Assembly: GCA_021298995.1 (NCBI GenBank)
Contig: JAJTGB010000007.1
Coordinates: 1-39,799, forward strand
Reading direction: 5' to 3'
DNA: 39,799 nucleotides
Source: Comamonadaceae bacterium
Lineage (GTDB): Bacteria; Pseudomonadota; Gammaproteobacteria; Burkholderiales; Burkholderiaceae_C
This document shows positions 9,298 through 17,650 of the stretch, piece by piece. The notes beneath the pieces were generated by a model, which saw only the letters and a program-made list of their open reading frames with translations, was not told the origin of the DNA and did not search any database. Numbering within the stretch: the first letter of the stretch is position 1; each line of letters begins with the position of its first letter. The position numbers were made by a program, and so were the translations under genes.

Positions 9298-9965
9298 ACG
9301 AAACCTCTGCCAAAAAAGACACCCAAAAACTTCAACGCGCCATTGTGGACGCGCTGGAAGATGTGAAAGCACAAGAAATTGTGGTGTTCGATACGGAAGA
9401 GATGTCAGCTCTTTTTGAGCGTGTCATCATTGCCTCCGGCACATCCAACCGTCAAACCAAGGCCTTGGCTGCCAGTGTGCGCGACAAGGTGCGTGAAGCG
9501 GGTTATCCCAAGCCCCGCATTGAAGGCGAAGACAATGGCGAGTGGATCATTGTCGATTGCGGCAGTGCCGTGGCGCACATCATGCAGCCCACCATTCGGT
9601 CCTACTACAACCTTGAAGAAATTTGGGGCGACAAGCCGGTTCGACTCAAGTTGGGTGCCCCCAAGCCAGCCGAGCCCGTGCGCAAGCCTGTGGCAAAAAA
9701 GAAAGCCAACGTCAGCGCTGGCCGCACGCCAACACGCCGCGACTCAGTACCCGTGGGTCCCATGGGTTCTGAAGCTTTGAAGCCAACGCGCAAAGCACCC
9801 GCGAAGTCTGCAGGCAAGCCCGCCGCCAAAGTGGCCAGTAAAACAGCCAGCAAGGCCGCGCCATCTTCTGGAAAATCGGTGGCCAAACCTGCAGCCAAAC
9901 CTGCTGGTAAAACAGCTTCTAAACCTGCTGCCAAATCTAGCGCCAAGGCCAAGCCCAAGGCCTGA
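9294..9965 (+). CDS. rsfS: RsfS, ribosomal silencing factor with a long basic tail
   Basis: RsfS binds ribosomal protein uL14 and keeps the subunits apart in starvation. The DUF143 domain occupies about residues 10-115, with the conserved [30 protein letters not shown] and the [10 protein letters not shown] end. Typical members stop near residue 110-130. Here about 100 further residues follow, made almost wholly of Ala, Lys, Pro and Ser in loose KPAAK/KSAGK-type repeats, like the tails of bacterial histone-H1-like proteins. The tail should be disordered and strongly basic, and could bind rRNA. The codon pattern stays ordinary through it and no frameshift is visible. The ATGA overlap with nadD suggests coupling. 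Confidence 0.95.
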   Translation: MNETSAKKDTQKLQRAIVDALEDVKAQEIVVFDTEEMSALFERVIIASGTSNRQTKALAASVRDKVREAGYPKPRIEGEDNGEWIIVDCGSAVAHIMQPTIRSYYNLEEIWGDKPVRLKLGAPKPAEPVRKPVAKKKANVSAGRTPTRRDSVPVGPMGSEALKPTRKAPAKSAGKPAAKVASKTASKAAPSSGKSVAKPAAKPAGKTASKPAAKSSAKAKPKA

Positions 9966-9970
9966 GTTCC

Positions 9971-10438
9971 ATGAAACTGCTAATTGTGGCAGTGGGACAG
10001 CGAGTCCCCGATTGGGCGCAAACGGCTTGGGATGATTACGCCAAGCGTTTTCCCCCTGAACTTAAAGTGGAGCTGAAGGCGGTCAAGACCGAGCCCCGCG
10101 GCTCCAAAACATACGACACCTTGGTGGCTGCTGAGCGTCAACGCATCGAGGCTGTCATTCCGCGCGGCACCCGCGTGGTGGTGTTGGATGAGCGCGGGAC
10201 CTCATTGCGCACCACCGCATTGGCTCAGCGTCTCAAGGATTGGCAACTGGGCGGTGATGATGTGGCGCTGATCATTGGCGGGCCAGATGGGCTAGAGCCA
10301 GCCTTTCGCGATGCCGCCCATGAACGTATTCGATTGTCTGATCTCACCTTGCCGCATGCCATGGCGCGCGTGTTGCTTATTGAGCAGTTGTACCGCGCTT
10401 GGTCGATCAATGCCAATCACCCTTATCACCGAGAATAA
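9971..10438 (+). CDS. rlmH: RlmH, 23S rRNA pseudouridine-1915 N3-methyltransferase
   Basis: A SPOUT-fold methyltransferase that methylates pseudouridine 1915 in helix 69 of 23S rRNA on assembled ribosomes, using S-adenosylmethionine. The family pattern is complete: the N-terminal [14 protein letters not shown], the SAM-binding knot with [13 protein letters not shown] near residues 97-109, and the C-terminal ending NHPYHRE. Length 155 is exact for the family. It follows rsfS by five bases and precedes maf by seven, in one transcription unit of ribosome and nucleotide-pool maintenance genes. Confidence 0.98.
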   Translation: MKLLIVAVGQRVPDWAQTAWDDYAKRFPPELKVELKAVKTEPRGSKTYDTLVAAERQRIEAVIPRGTRVVVLDERGTSLRTTALAQRLKDWQLGGDDVALIIGGPDGLEPAFRDAAHERIRLSDLTLPHAMARVLLIEQLYRAWSINANHPYHRE

Positions 10439-10445
10439 AGTGCTC

Positions 10446-11036
10446 ATGAAAGACTTTGTTTACTTGGCATCGCAAAGCCCTAGACGCAGACAATTGCTCG
10501 AACAGATGGGTGTCCGCTATGAGCTGCTGCTGGCAGCGCCAGATGAGGATGCCGAATTGTTGGAGCGAGTCATACCCGGTGAAGCGCCCCTCACTTACGT
10601 GAAGAGGGTGACGCAATTGAAACTGGAAGCGGCCGTTTTGCGCATGCAAAAACGTCAACTGTCGCCTGCGCCTGTGTTGTGCGCAGATACCACTGTGGCC
10701 ATAGGCCGAGACATTTTGGGCAAGCCTGAAAATGAGCAGGATGCCTTGCGCATTCTCAAAACCTTGTCGGGTCAAACCCATCGCGTTTTAACGGCTGTGG
10801 CGGTGGCTTCAGGTCGCCTTCGACTTTTGAGTGTTTCCGTTTCTAGAGTGACTTTTGCACCCATGAAGCTGTCAGAAATAAAAGCCTATGTGGCGACAGG
10901 TGAGCCCTTTGGCAAAGCCGGCGCATATGGCATTCAAGGCTCGGCAGCTCGCCATATCTCAGCCATTCAGGGTTCTTATACCGGCATCATGGGGCTGCCG
11001 ATTTTTGAAACGGCTGAGTTGTTGAAAAAACTTTAA
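10446..11036 (+). CDS. Maf family nucleotide pyrophosphatase
   Basis: A house-cleaning nucleoside triphosphate pyrophosphatase of the Maf/YhdE/YceF family that removes non-canonical or excess nucleotides such as dTTP/UTP or 7-methyl-GTP. It opens LASQSPRRRQLLEQMG (the SxSPRR motif), then has the catalytic CADTTVAIG near residue 80 and the conserved GSAARHISAIQGSYTGIMGLP. I start at the ATG at 10446 (196 residues); the ORF track extends 45 codons into rlmH in another frame. Assignment between the YhdE-type (dTTP/UTP) and YceF-type (m7GTP) enzymes is not secure, though the SPRR form leans towards YhdE. Confidence 0.93.
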   Translation: MKDFVYLASQSPRRRQLLEQMGVRYELLLAAPDEDAELLERVIPGEAPLTYVKRVTQLKLEAAVLRMQKRQLSPAPVLCADTTVAIGRDILGKPENEQDALRILKTLSGQTHRVLTAVAVASGRLRLLSVSVSRVTFAPMKLSEIKAYVATGEPFGKAGAYGIQGSAARHISAIQGSYTGIMGLPIFETAELLKKL

Positions 11037-11047
11037 CACCCACGCGC

Positions 11048-12670
11048 ATGACTTCGATTGAGACTGAAACCAAGTACCTCACGGCTGCTTTTTACAAGTT
11101 TGTTGACGTACCAGACTTTGCAGACCGGCGTGCACCCTTGTTGGCCTTTTGCGAAGCTCACAACGTCAAGGGTTTGATTTTGTTGGCGCGTGAGGGCATT
11201 AACAGCACCATTGCAGGCATGCCAGAAGACGTGCATGCGGTGTTGGCCTATTTGCGACAAGATCCCAAGTTGGCTAATCTTGAACACAAAGAATCTTGGA
11301 CATCCAAAGCGCCGTTTCACCGCATGAAAGTACGGCTGAAAAAAGAAATTGTGACCTTGGGAGTGGAAGGCATCAGCCCAACCAAGCGGGTGGGGCAGTA
11401 TGTCAAACCGGAAGACTGGAACGACTTGATTTCATCACCCGATGTGGTGCTGATTGATACTCGCAACGATTACGAAGTTGAAATTGGGACATTCAAGGGT
11501 GCCATCGATCCACAGATTCAAAGCTTTTCGCAATTGCCAAGTTGGGTTGAAAAAGCCAAATCACTCGAAGCTCAGAATGGTCGCAAGCCCCGCGTTGCCA
11601 TGTTTTGTACGGGTGGTATTCGATGTGAAAAATCCACCTCATTGATGTTGGAACATGGCTTTGAAGATGTCTACCATTTGCAGGGCGGTATTCTCAAATA
11701 CTTAGAGCTGGTTCCGCCAGAGAAAAGCTTGTGGGAGGGTGAGTGTTTTGTTTTTGACGAACGTGTCAGTGTGGGGCATGGTCTGCTGCCAGGCCAGCAC
11801 GAGCTGTGCCGTTGCTGTCGCGAACCCTTGCCTCCTGGCGCCAAAGAAACGCCCATGTTTGAGTTGGGTGTGAGTTGTCCAAGGTGCCATGGCCATACCA
11901 GCGAAGAGCAAAAGCAAAGTGCTCGCGAGAGACAAAAACAATGGGAAATAGCCAAGGCCCGCCAAATCAATCACATTGGTACGCCTCAAAGACAAGAAAG
12001 GGTGGCCGCTTTGTTACCTGTTGATGCACCTGTTTTGTATTCATTCCGTCGCTGCCCCTATGCCATGCGCGCTCGATTGGTGCTTTTGTCCTGCGGCATT
12101 CGCTGTGAAATTCGCGAAATTGCCCTGTCGCAAAAACCGGAAAGCATGTTGGCCGTATCCCCCAAAGGTACAGTGCCTGTGTTGGTGCTCAAAGATCAAG
12201 TGCTTGAGCAGAGCCTGGACATTGTTCATTGGGCTTTGCAGCAAAATGACCCAGCTTCGTGGTCAACAGCAAGCTCCCCTCAACATGCAGATGCCATGGC
12301 CTTGGTGCAACAATGTGACGGTGAATTCAAGCAGCATTTAGACCGTTACAAATACCCCAACCGATACGATCTACCAGATGGCTTGGCTCACCGGCAAGGG
12401 GGTTCAGAATTTCTTGAACTTCTCAATGACAGGTTGAGCAGGGCGGCAGGTTTGATGGGTGCCCAATGGTGCTGGGTGGATGCGGCCATCGCACCCTTTG
12501 TGCGGCAATTTGCCAGAACAGACCGTGCGTGGTTTGATGCGCAATCATGGGTGCCTCTGCAAAACTGGCTAACCCAATTTGAAAACTCAGAAGCCTATGC
12601 GGTGGTGATGCACAAATACAAAGTGTGGCACCAAGGCGCCAAACCGGTGTCTTATCCAGCCACACCTTGA
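11048..12670 (+). CDS. trhO: TrhO tRNA uridine-34 hydroxylase fused to a GST-like domain
   Basis: The first 320 residues match TrhO (YceA), which makes 5-hydroxyuridine at wobble position 34 of tRNAs with oxygen. The N-terminal alpha/beta domain (AREGINSTIAG) is followed by a rhodanese domain with catalytic CTGGIRCEKS near residue 187, and then by a Cys-rich segment (CRCC...CPRCHGH) that may bind metal. From about residue 322 a second unit begins: SFRRCPYAMRARLVL, with a thioredoxin fold and a CPYA active site, and a helical C-terminal part, typical of glutathione-S-transferase-like proteins. TrhO usually ends near 300-350 residues, so 540 indicates a fusion. The ORF runs through without a break. 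Its end overlaps the convergent gene by 19 bases. Confidence 0.92.
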   Translation: MTSIETETKYLTAAFYKFVDVPDFADRRAPLLAFCEAHNVKGLILLAREGINSTIAGMPEDVHAVLAYLRQDPKLANLEHKESWTSKAPFHRMKVRLKKEIVTLGVEGISPTKRVGQYVKPEDWNDLISSPDVVLIDTRNDYEVEIGTFKGAIDPQIQSFSQLPSWVEKAKSLEAQNGRKPRVAMFCTGGIRCEKSTSLMLEHGFEDVYHLQGGILKYLELVPPEKSLWEGECFVFDERVSVGHGLLPGQHELCRCCREPLPPGAKETPMFELGVSCPRCHGHTSEEQKQSARERQKQWEIAKARQINHIGTPQRQERVAALLPVDAPVLYSFRRCPYAMRARLVLLSCGIRCEIREIALSQKPESMLAVSPKGTVPVLVLKDQVLEQSLDIVHWALQQNDPASWSTASSPQHADAMALVQQCDGEFKQHLDRYKYPNRYDLPDGLAHRQGGSEFLELLNDRLSRAAGLMGAQWCWVDAAIAPFVRQFARTDRAWFDAQSWVPLQNWLTQFENSEAYAVVMHKYKVWHQGAKPVSYPATP

Positions 12671-13581
12671 ATGAATTGAACGCAAGTTTCTATTTGAGTC
12701 ACCGGCAGCATATGACCTCCGCTGACCACCGTGACCTGTGTGCCAGCAATGCGAGACCTTAAATCTTCACCATTGAGCTTGCAATCTAGGATGCGATCTT
12801 CCTTGGCAAACAGCACGTGAACGGGTGTTGTCATGCTGGCGTAGGCCGCTTCAATTTGCGGCATGCTCCACTCTGCATTTTGCAAGTCGCGTGATGCGCT
12901 GATAAAGGTTTGAGGTTTGAGTGACAAGATACCCCCACCTCGAATTGCAAAGTCTGAAGGAAATTTTTCAGGTCCAAAAATGACTTTCAAACTCACTGAC
13001 ATCCTGAAAATCGTGGCAGGAATGGCCAGTGTCCAACCGAGAATGCTTCTCATGGTGGACGATTCGATTTTGAGAGGTTTGAACACAGGGGAGGGTTCGT
13101 CGGGCAGGCGCGTGAGGGGTGCGATGAGTGCCAGTGCCTTGATCCTGTCAGGATGTCGTTGCGCCGCGGCCAATGAAATAGCGCCACCTAAGGAGTGGCC
13201 TACAAAAACGGCAGATTCAATTTGCAAATGGTCTAGCAAACTCACAATGGTGTCGGCTTGCGCTTCAAGGCTGGCATCGGCATGGGATGCGCGTTTGGAG
13301 TAACCGCAAGCAGGACGGTCTACACAAATCACTCGGTGGGTTTGGGCCAAGGGCGTTGCCAAGCCATAAGTGAAATTTTGTAAATTGCCGGCCAAGCCGT
13401 GAATCATCATAAGGGCGGGGCCTTGGCCTTGATCGACGTAATGCAAACGCGTATCGCCCAGCTGAACGAAAGTACCAGCAGGGGGCAAAAGATCTTCCGC
13501 TTTTTTGTTTGAAAAAGCAGCAAAACCAATCAAGCCAATCACACTGGTGGCCAGCAAAAACAAGATCCAGAGAACCAACAT
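12652..13581 (-). CDS. Alpha/beta hydrolase, membrane-anchored
   Basis: An alpha/beta-hydrolase-fold enzyme. A hydrophobic N-terminal segment (about residues 2-22) should anchor it in the inner membrane. The oxyanion region HGLAGN is near 61, the nucleophile elbow is GHSLGG near 130, the acid Asp lies in AKEDRIL and the His in SGGHMLP near the C-terminus, so the triad is complete. I start at the ATG at 13581 (309 residues), preceded by GAGG at a good distance; the ORF-track start is a TTG. It follows the Baeyer-Villiger-type monooxygenase gene by 27 bases, which suggests that it hydrolyses the ester or lactone produced. The real substrate is unknown. It ends inside trhO. Confidence 0.85.
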   Translation of the reverse strand: MLVLWILFLLATSVIGLIGFAAFSNKKAEDLLPPAGTFVQLGDTRLHYVDQGQGPALMMIHGLAGNLQNFTYGLATPLAQTHRVICVDRPACGYSKRASHADASLEAQADTIVSLLDHLQIESAVFVGHSLGGAISLAAAQRHPDRIKALALIAPLTRLPDEPSPVFKPLKIESSTMRSILGWTLAIPATIFRMSVSLKVIFGPEKFPSDFAIRGGGILSLKPQTFISASRDLQNAEWSMPQIEAAYASMTTPVHVLFAKEDRILDCKLNGEDLRSRIAGTQVTVVSGGHMLPVTQIETCVQFIQGVAG

Positions 13582-13608
13582 GGTGAAACCTCGAGGTGAA
13601 TGTGCCAA

Positions 13609-15093
13609 TTAACTGAACTGCATAACGCCATCATTCAGACGGGCATATTTGATCAGAAAAATATCTTTGATGTAGTTTTGATTCACCTGCCAGGGTGCGC
13701 GCGAGCCTTGCTTGGGCAAGATGCTGCTGGCACGTTGAACATAACCAGACGTGAATGACAAATAGTCTTGTTCTGAGACAGAAGCATCGCGCACAGGCAC
13801 CACTTTTTGATGGCCATGTTGACGCATGTAATTCAATAGCCGGCAGGCATAGACGGCCGTGAGATCGGCCTTCAAGGTCCAAGATGCGTTGGTATAGCCA
13901 AAGGTCATGATGGCATTGGGCAAGCCAGACAAGCACATGCCGCGGTAGGCCATAGCTTGCGAGGGTTTGAACGCCTGCCCATCGACCGTCACTTGAATAT
14001 CCCCCAGCATGTTCAAAGACAGACCTGTGGCCGACACAATGATGTCGGCTTCCAGAAACTGACCGCTGCTCAGTTGAAGACCATTTTCGGTAACCGTTTG
14101 AATGGTGTCTGTGACCACGCTGGCGTGACCGCGTCTGATTTGCTTGAACAAGTCGCCGTCTGGAATGAGGCACAACCTTTGATCCCATGGCTTGTAGTCT
14201 GGCGAGAAATGCTGCGCTTGTTCGTCAGAGCGCAATTGCTTGGCAGCGATTTTGACCAAATAACGTTTGACAAATTCGGGTTGGCTGCGGGCCAGCTGAT
14301 ACGAAAGCATGCCCAAGATCACATTTTTGACACGAGTGATTTGATAAGCCAACTTGATGGGCAAGAACTTTTGCAGAGTGAGTGAGAAGCCATCTTCAGC
14401 GGGACGAGAAATGACATAGGTGGGAGAGCGCTGCAGCATGGTGACGTGTGCAGCCTTTTTGGCCATTTCTGGTACCAGCGTGACTGCCGTAGCACCGCTT
14501 CCAATGACCACCACTTTTTTCTGTTCGTAGTTGAGTTTCTCTGGCCAAAACTGAGGGTGAACCCATTCACCCTTGAAATTGGCTTGACCTGGGAAATTGG
14601 GTTGGTAGCCATTTTTGTAGCTGTAATAGCCGCAACACAGATAAAGAAATCGGGCTTTCAAGACGACTGGCTGGTCATTGTTTTTTTGATTGACTGTCAG
14701 GGTCCAGCATGCTTCATGGCTTGACCATGAGGCGTGGGTGACCGAGTGACCATGGCGAATATGCGGCGTGATGCCATTTTCGTCGGCCGTCTTTTGAATG
14801 TATTGCCGAATGGTGCTGCCATCTGCAATAGATTTGTGATCGATCCAAGGTCTGAAAGAGTAGCCCAAGGTGTACATGTCCGAATCTGAGCGAATGCCCG
14901 GATATCGAAACAAGTCCCATGTGCCACCAATGGCATCCCTTGATTCCAAAATGCACCAGGTGCTTTGCGGACTGTGCATTTGCAAATGTTTGGCAGCACC
15001 AATGCCAGACAAGCCAGCTCCCACAATCAAGACATCGATGATGGGGTGGTCAGCAGCGCCATGGGCCATGGCGGTTTGAGGCAAAGCGCTCAT
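13609..15093 (-). CDS. Flavin-containing monooxygenase, Baeyer-Villiger type
   Basis: An FAD/NADPH monooxygenase. The FAD-binding Rossmann motif GAGLSGIG is at residues 25-32. ESRDAIGGTWDLFRYPGIRS follows as in Baeyer-Villiger enzymes. The fingerprint F-x-G-x3-H-x3-W-P appears exactly as FKGEWVHPQFWP near residue 174, directly followed by the NADPH Rossmann motif VVVIGSGATAV. Such enzymes insert oxygen beside a ketone, or oxidise S or N. Length 494 is typical. The ATG at 15093 is two bases after the stop of the upstream gene; the longer ORF starts with TTG. The hydrolase downstream is a logical partner. Confidence 0.9.
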   Translation of the reverse strand: MSALPQTAMAHGAADHPIIDVLIVGAGLSGIGAAKHLQMHSPQSTWCILESRDAIGGTWDLFRYPGIRSDSDMYTLGYSFRPWIDHKSIADGSTIRQYIQKTADENGITPHIRHGHSVTHASWSSHEACWTLTVNQKNNDQPVVLKARFLYLCCGYYSYKNGYQPNFPGQANFKGEWVHPQFWPEKLNYEQKKVVVIGSGATAVTLVPEMAKKAAHVTMLQRSPTYVISRPAEDGFSLTLQKFLPIKLAYQITRVKNVILGMLSYQLARSQPEFVKRYLVKIAAKQLRSDEQAQHFSPDYKPWDQRLCLIPDGDLFKQIRRGHASVVTDTIQTVTENGLQLSSGQFLEADIIVSATGLSLNMLGDIQVTVDGQAFKPSQAMAYRGMCLSGLPNAIMTFGYTNASWTLKADLTAVYACRLLNYMRQHGHQKVVPVRDASVSEQDYLSFTSGYVQRASSILPKQGSRAPWQVNQNYIKDIFLIKYARLNDGVMQFS

Positions 15094-15095
15094 GG

Positions 15096-15803
15096 TCAAA
15101 TGCCCAAACTTTCAAGAGTGACCAGACCTTTGGGTGTTTGCAGGGTGGCGACGATGTTGGCGGGACCCTCCGTCACATCGATGTTGCCTAGCATGATGGC
15201 GTCATAAGCCGCTTTGATCTTGCTTGCACTTGGGTGTGAAACCGACAAAGATTTCAAGGACACACCGGAGCGCGGTAAGTGATTGCGCGGATGCAATTGC
15301 ATCGGGTCTGCCGCTTCTGGCTTGCCCCATTGAATGAGGGTTGGCAGAGTGCCATTGAACAGCCTGTCGCCGTCTGGCCGCACCGTAATTTGCCATTGCA
15401 GCAAGCCCTTGGGGGTTTTGCGGCTGGCGTGAATAATGGGGCCGCGGTCAATGCCCTGGTCTTTCCAGGCATGTCGCGCGTCTTGAATGCTGCCTGTATT
15501 GGCCACAAAGTGAATCAGACGAGGTGACTTGGCCAAATCAGCCTGGAGTTGTTTGTTGTCTAAATCAAACCAACGCATAGGCGGTGGTTTTTTCTCGATC
15601 ACGGCATCCGGGTTGATGGCGATGATTTCAAAATAGGCCACTGGAAATGCTGGTGTGGCTATTTTGAAAAGCCGATTGTGGGTGCCGTATTTTTCATGCT
15701 CACCACCTGCAGCAGGTGTGATCCCCAGTGTGGCTTCGCACCATTCAACACCTTGTTGCAAGCTGTGCGCTGCCACCACCAAATGGTCAATTTGGCTTTT
15801 CAT
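15096..15803 (-). CDS. Glyoxalase-like (VOC superfamily) protein
   Basis: 235 residues starting IDHLVVAAHSLQQGVEWCEATLGI, the opening beta-alpha-beta of vicinal-oxygen-chelate proteins of the Glyoxalase_3-like group. The GGEHEKYGTHNRLFKI segment and EII near residue 60 would supply metal ligands. The second half is less clearly conserved. No substrate can be named; the position between idonate dehydrogenase and the monooxygenase suggests a part in the same catabolic cluster. The ATG shares one base with the stop of the dehydrogenase gene (TGATG), so it is coupled to it. Confidence 0.8.
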   Translation of the reverse strand: MKSQIDHLVVAAHSLQQGVEWCEATLGITPAAGGEHEKYGTHNRLFKIATPAFPVAYFEIIAINPDAVIEKKPPPMRWFDLDNKQLQADLAKSPRLIHFVANTGSIQDARHAWKDQGIDRGPIIHASRKTPKGLLQWQITVRPDGDRLFNGTLPTLIQWGKPEAADPMQLHPRNHLPRSGVSLKSLSVSHPSASKIKAAYDAIMLGNIDVTEGPANIVATLQTPKGLVTLESLGI

Positions 15804-16843
15804 CAGGCGGCTTCAAATTCGATTTGAACTTTAAGCGACTGCGATTTGTCGCAAGCCAACTCAAAGGCCTCCACCGCTTTGTCCATGGGCAGAATGCCGG
15901 TGATCACCGGCTTGCCATTGATCAAACCTTCATTCAAAAACTGAACAGCTGTGGCAAATTCTGCATGAAAGCGGAAGGTGCCGCGCATATCAACTTCTTT
16001 GGCAACCAATTGGGTCATGGGCAAGCTCATGTCGCCCCCCATACCCACGCTGACCAACACACCGCGCGGCATGATGACATCGAGGCCTGCCCGCAATGCA
16101 GGCTCGCTGCCGGAGGCTTCAAACACCGCTTCAAACTGGCCTTTGTCGAGTTTGTACTTGTCGAGCAACTCTGGCTGTGTTTTGAGGTTGATGGTTTCGT
16201 CTGCGCCCATCTCTTTGGCGCACTTCAAGGGCAGGTCTGCAATGTCGGCGGCCACAATGCGGGCAGCACCGGCGCGGCGCAATGCGCCTATGAGGAGCGA
16301 ACCAATGGGGCCGCAACCAGTCACAAATACCTGCTTACCCAGTACACCACCAGCGCGTTGAATGGCATGCAAGCCAACAGACAAAGGCTCGGCCAATGCA
16401 GCTTCTGAAAGGCTTAAGTGCTTGCCGATGGCATGGGCTTGATAGGCCTCAATGATGAGCTGTTCAGCAAACGCGCCTTGGATATGAGGGAAGGGCATGG
16501 CGCTGCCGAAAAATCGCATGTTCAGGCAATGGTTGTGCTGCCCCAGTTGGCAGTATCGGCAGGTGCCGCAAGGACGGGATGGCGAGATGGCAATGCGTTG
16601 GCCCACTTCAAGGTGCTTGACGTTAGCGCCCAAGGCACTGACCACACCAGATATTTCATGCCCCAATGCCATGGGTTGTTTGATTCGCACAGTGCCAAAG
16701 CCACCGTGTTGGTAGTAATGCAAATCCGAACCGCAAATGCCACCAAAGGCAACATTCACCCGAACCTGATCGGGGCCCATGGGGGGGAGCTCGGTGGTTT
16801 CGATTCTCAGATCTTTGGCAGAGTGGCAAATGAGCGCGCGCAT
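15803..16843 (-). CDS. idnD: L-idonate 5-dehydrogenase-like, zinc-dependent
   Basis: A medium-chain zinc alcohol dehydrogenase that by family and context oxidises L-idonate to 5-ketogluconate. The catalytic zinc site is GGICGSDLHYY near residue 38, with GHEISG near 63. The structural zinc site has four cysteines in PCGTCRYCQLGQHNHC near 91-106. The NAD(P)-binding motif GCGPIGSL is near 172. Length is 346 from the ATG at 16843; the ORF-track start at 16864 is a TTG lying directly against AAGGA, too close to use it. The Shine-Dalgarno sequence is weak for either start. idnO lies just upstream (24 bases), encoding the enzyme for the next step. Sorbitol or threonine dehydrogenase would be the alternatives. 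Confidence 0.86.
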   Translation of the reverse strand: MRALICHSAKDLRIETTELPPMGPDQVRVNVAFGGICGSDLHYYQHGGFGTVRIKQPMALGHEISGVVSALGANVKHLEVGQRIAISPSRPCGTCRYCQLGQHNHCLNMRFFGSAMPFPHIQGAFAEQLIIEAYQAHAIGKHLSLSEAALAEPLSVGLHAIQRAGGVLGKQVFVTGCGPIGSLLIGALRRAGAARIVAADIADLPLKCAKEMGADETINLKTQPELLDKYKLDKGQFEAVFEASGSEPALRAGLDVIMPRGVLVSVGMGGDMSLPMTQLVAKEVDMRGTFRFHAEFATAVQFLNEGLINGKPVITGILPMDKAVEAFELACDKSQSLKVQIEFEAA

Positions 16844-16867
16844 GAAATGAATTTGGAGTTGCAATCC

Positions 16868-17638
16868 TTAGAGTGTAGCGGTGACGCCGCCATCGACATA
16901 GAGAATATGGCCATTGACGAATTTGGAGGCATCGCTGGCCAAAAAGACGGCAGCGCCCCCTAAATCCTCCACATCGCCCCAGCGGCGGCTTGGGGTGCGG
17001 CCCACCAGCCAAGAAGAAAACTGGGGATCGTCCACCAATTTTTGGTTCAGCTCGGTTTTGAAATAGCCTGGGCCAATGCCATTGACGTTGATGCCAAACT
17101 GTCCCCAATCGATGGCCATGCCCTTGGTGAGCATTTTGACAGCGCCTTTGCTGGCCGTGTAGGGGGCAATGCCGGGTCGTCCGAGTTCGCTTTGCACGGA
17201 GCAGATATTGATGATCTTGCCGCGGCCGCGAGGAATCATTTTCTGTGCAACCGTTTTGCCAACAAAGTAGATGCTGTCAAGATTGGTTCGCATGAGGGTG
17301 TGCCAATCTTCGTCTTTGTACTCATGCAACGGGCCGCGAATTTGCATTCCTGCATTGTTGATCAAAATTTCAAGATGACCCAAATCAGATTCAATTTGGT
17401 GAATAGCCGTAGCCACATCTTGCGCTTGGGTCACATCAAAAACAGATTGACTCACCTTCAAGCCTTCAGCTTGAAGTGTGGCAGCCGCCGTTTCAACTTT
17501 GTCAGCACGGCGCCCATTGAGAATCACATGGGCGCCTGCTTGACCCAATGCTCGGGCCAGTGCGAATCCGATGCCCGCTGATGAGCCAGTGATCAAGGCC
17601 AGCTTGCCCTGTAATTGAAATGATTGAAGTACGGTCAT
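16868..17638 (-). CDS. idnO: Gluconate 5-dehydrogenase-like SDR oxidoreductase
   Basis: A classical short-chain dehydrogenase of 256 residues, reducing 5-ketogluconate to D-gluconate if the context is a guide. The cofactor motif TGSSAGIG is at about residues 17-24, NGRRADK follows beta-2 with arginines that suit NADP(H), NNAG is near 94, and the catalytic Ser (SVQSE) and YTASK lie near 147 and 160. FVNGHILYVDGG near the end is typical of the IdnO group. Pairing with an idonate dehydrogenase, TRAP transporter and gluconokinase in one cluster supports the name. It follows dctM by 12 bases. Confidence 0.88.
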   Translation of the reverse strand: MTVLQSFQLQGKLALITGSSAGIGFALARALGQAGAHVILNGRRADKVETAAATLQAEGLKVSQSVFDVTQAQDVATAIHQIESDLGHLEILINNAGMQIRGPLHEYKDEDWHTLMRTNLDSIYFVGKTVAQKMIPRGRGKIINICSVQSELGRPGIAPYTASKGAVKMLTKGMAIDWGQFGINVNGIGPGYFKTELNQKLVDDPQFSSWLVGRTPSRRWGDVEDLGGAAVFLASDASKFVNGHILYVDGGVTATL

Positions 17639-17650
17639 GATGGATCGAAT

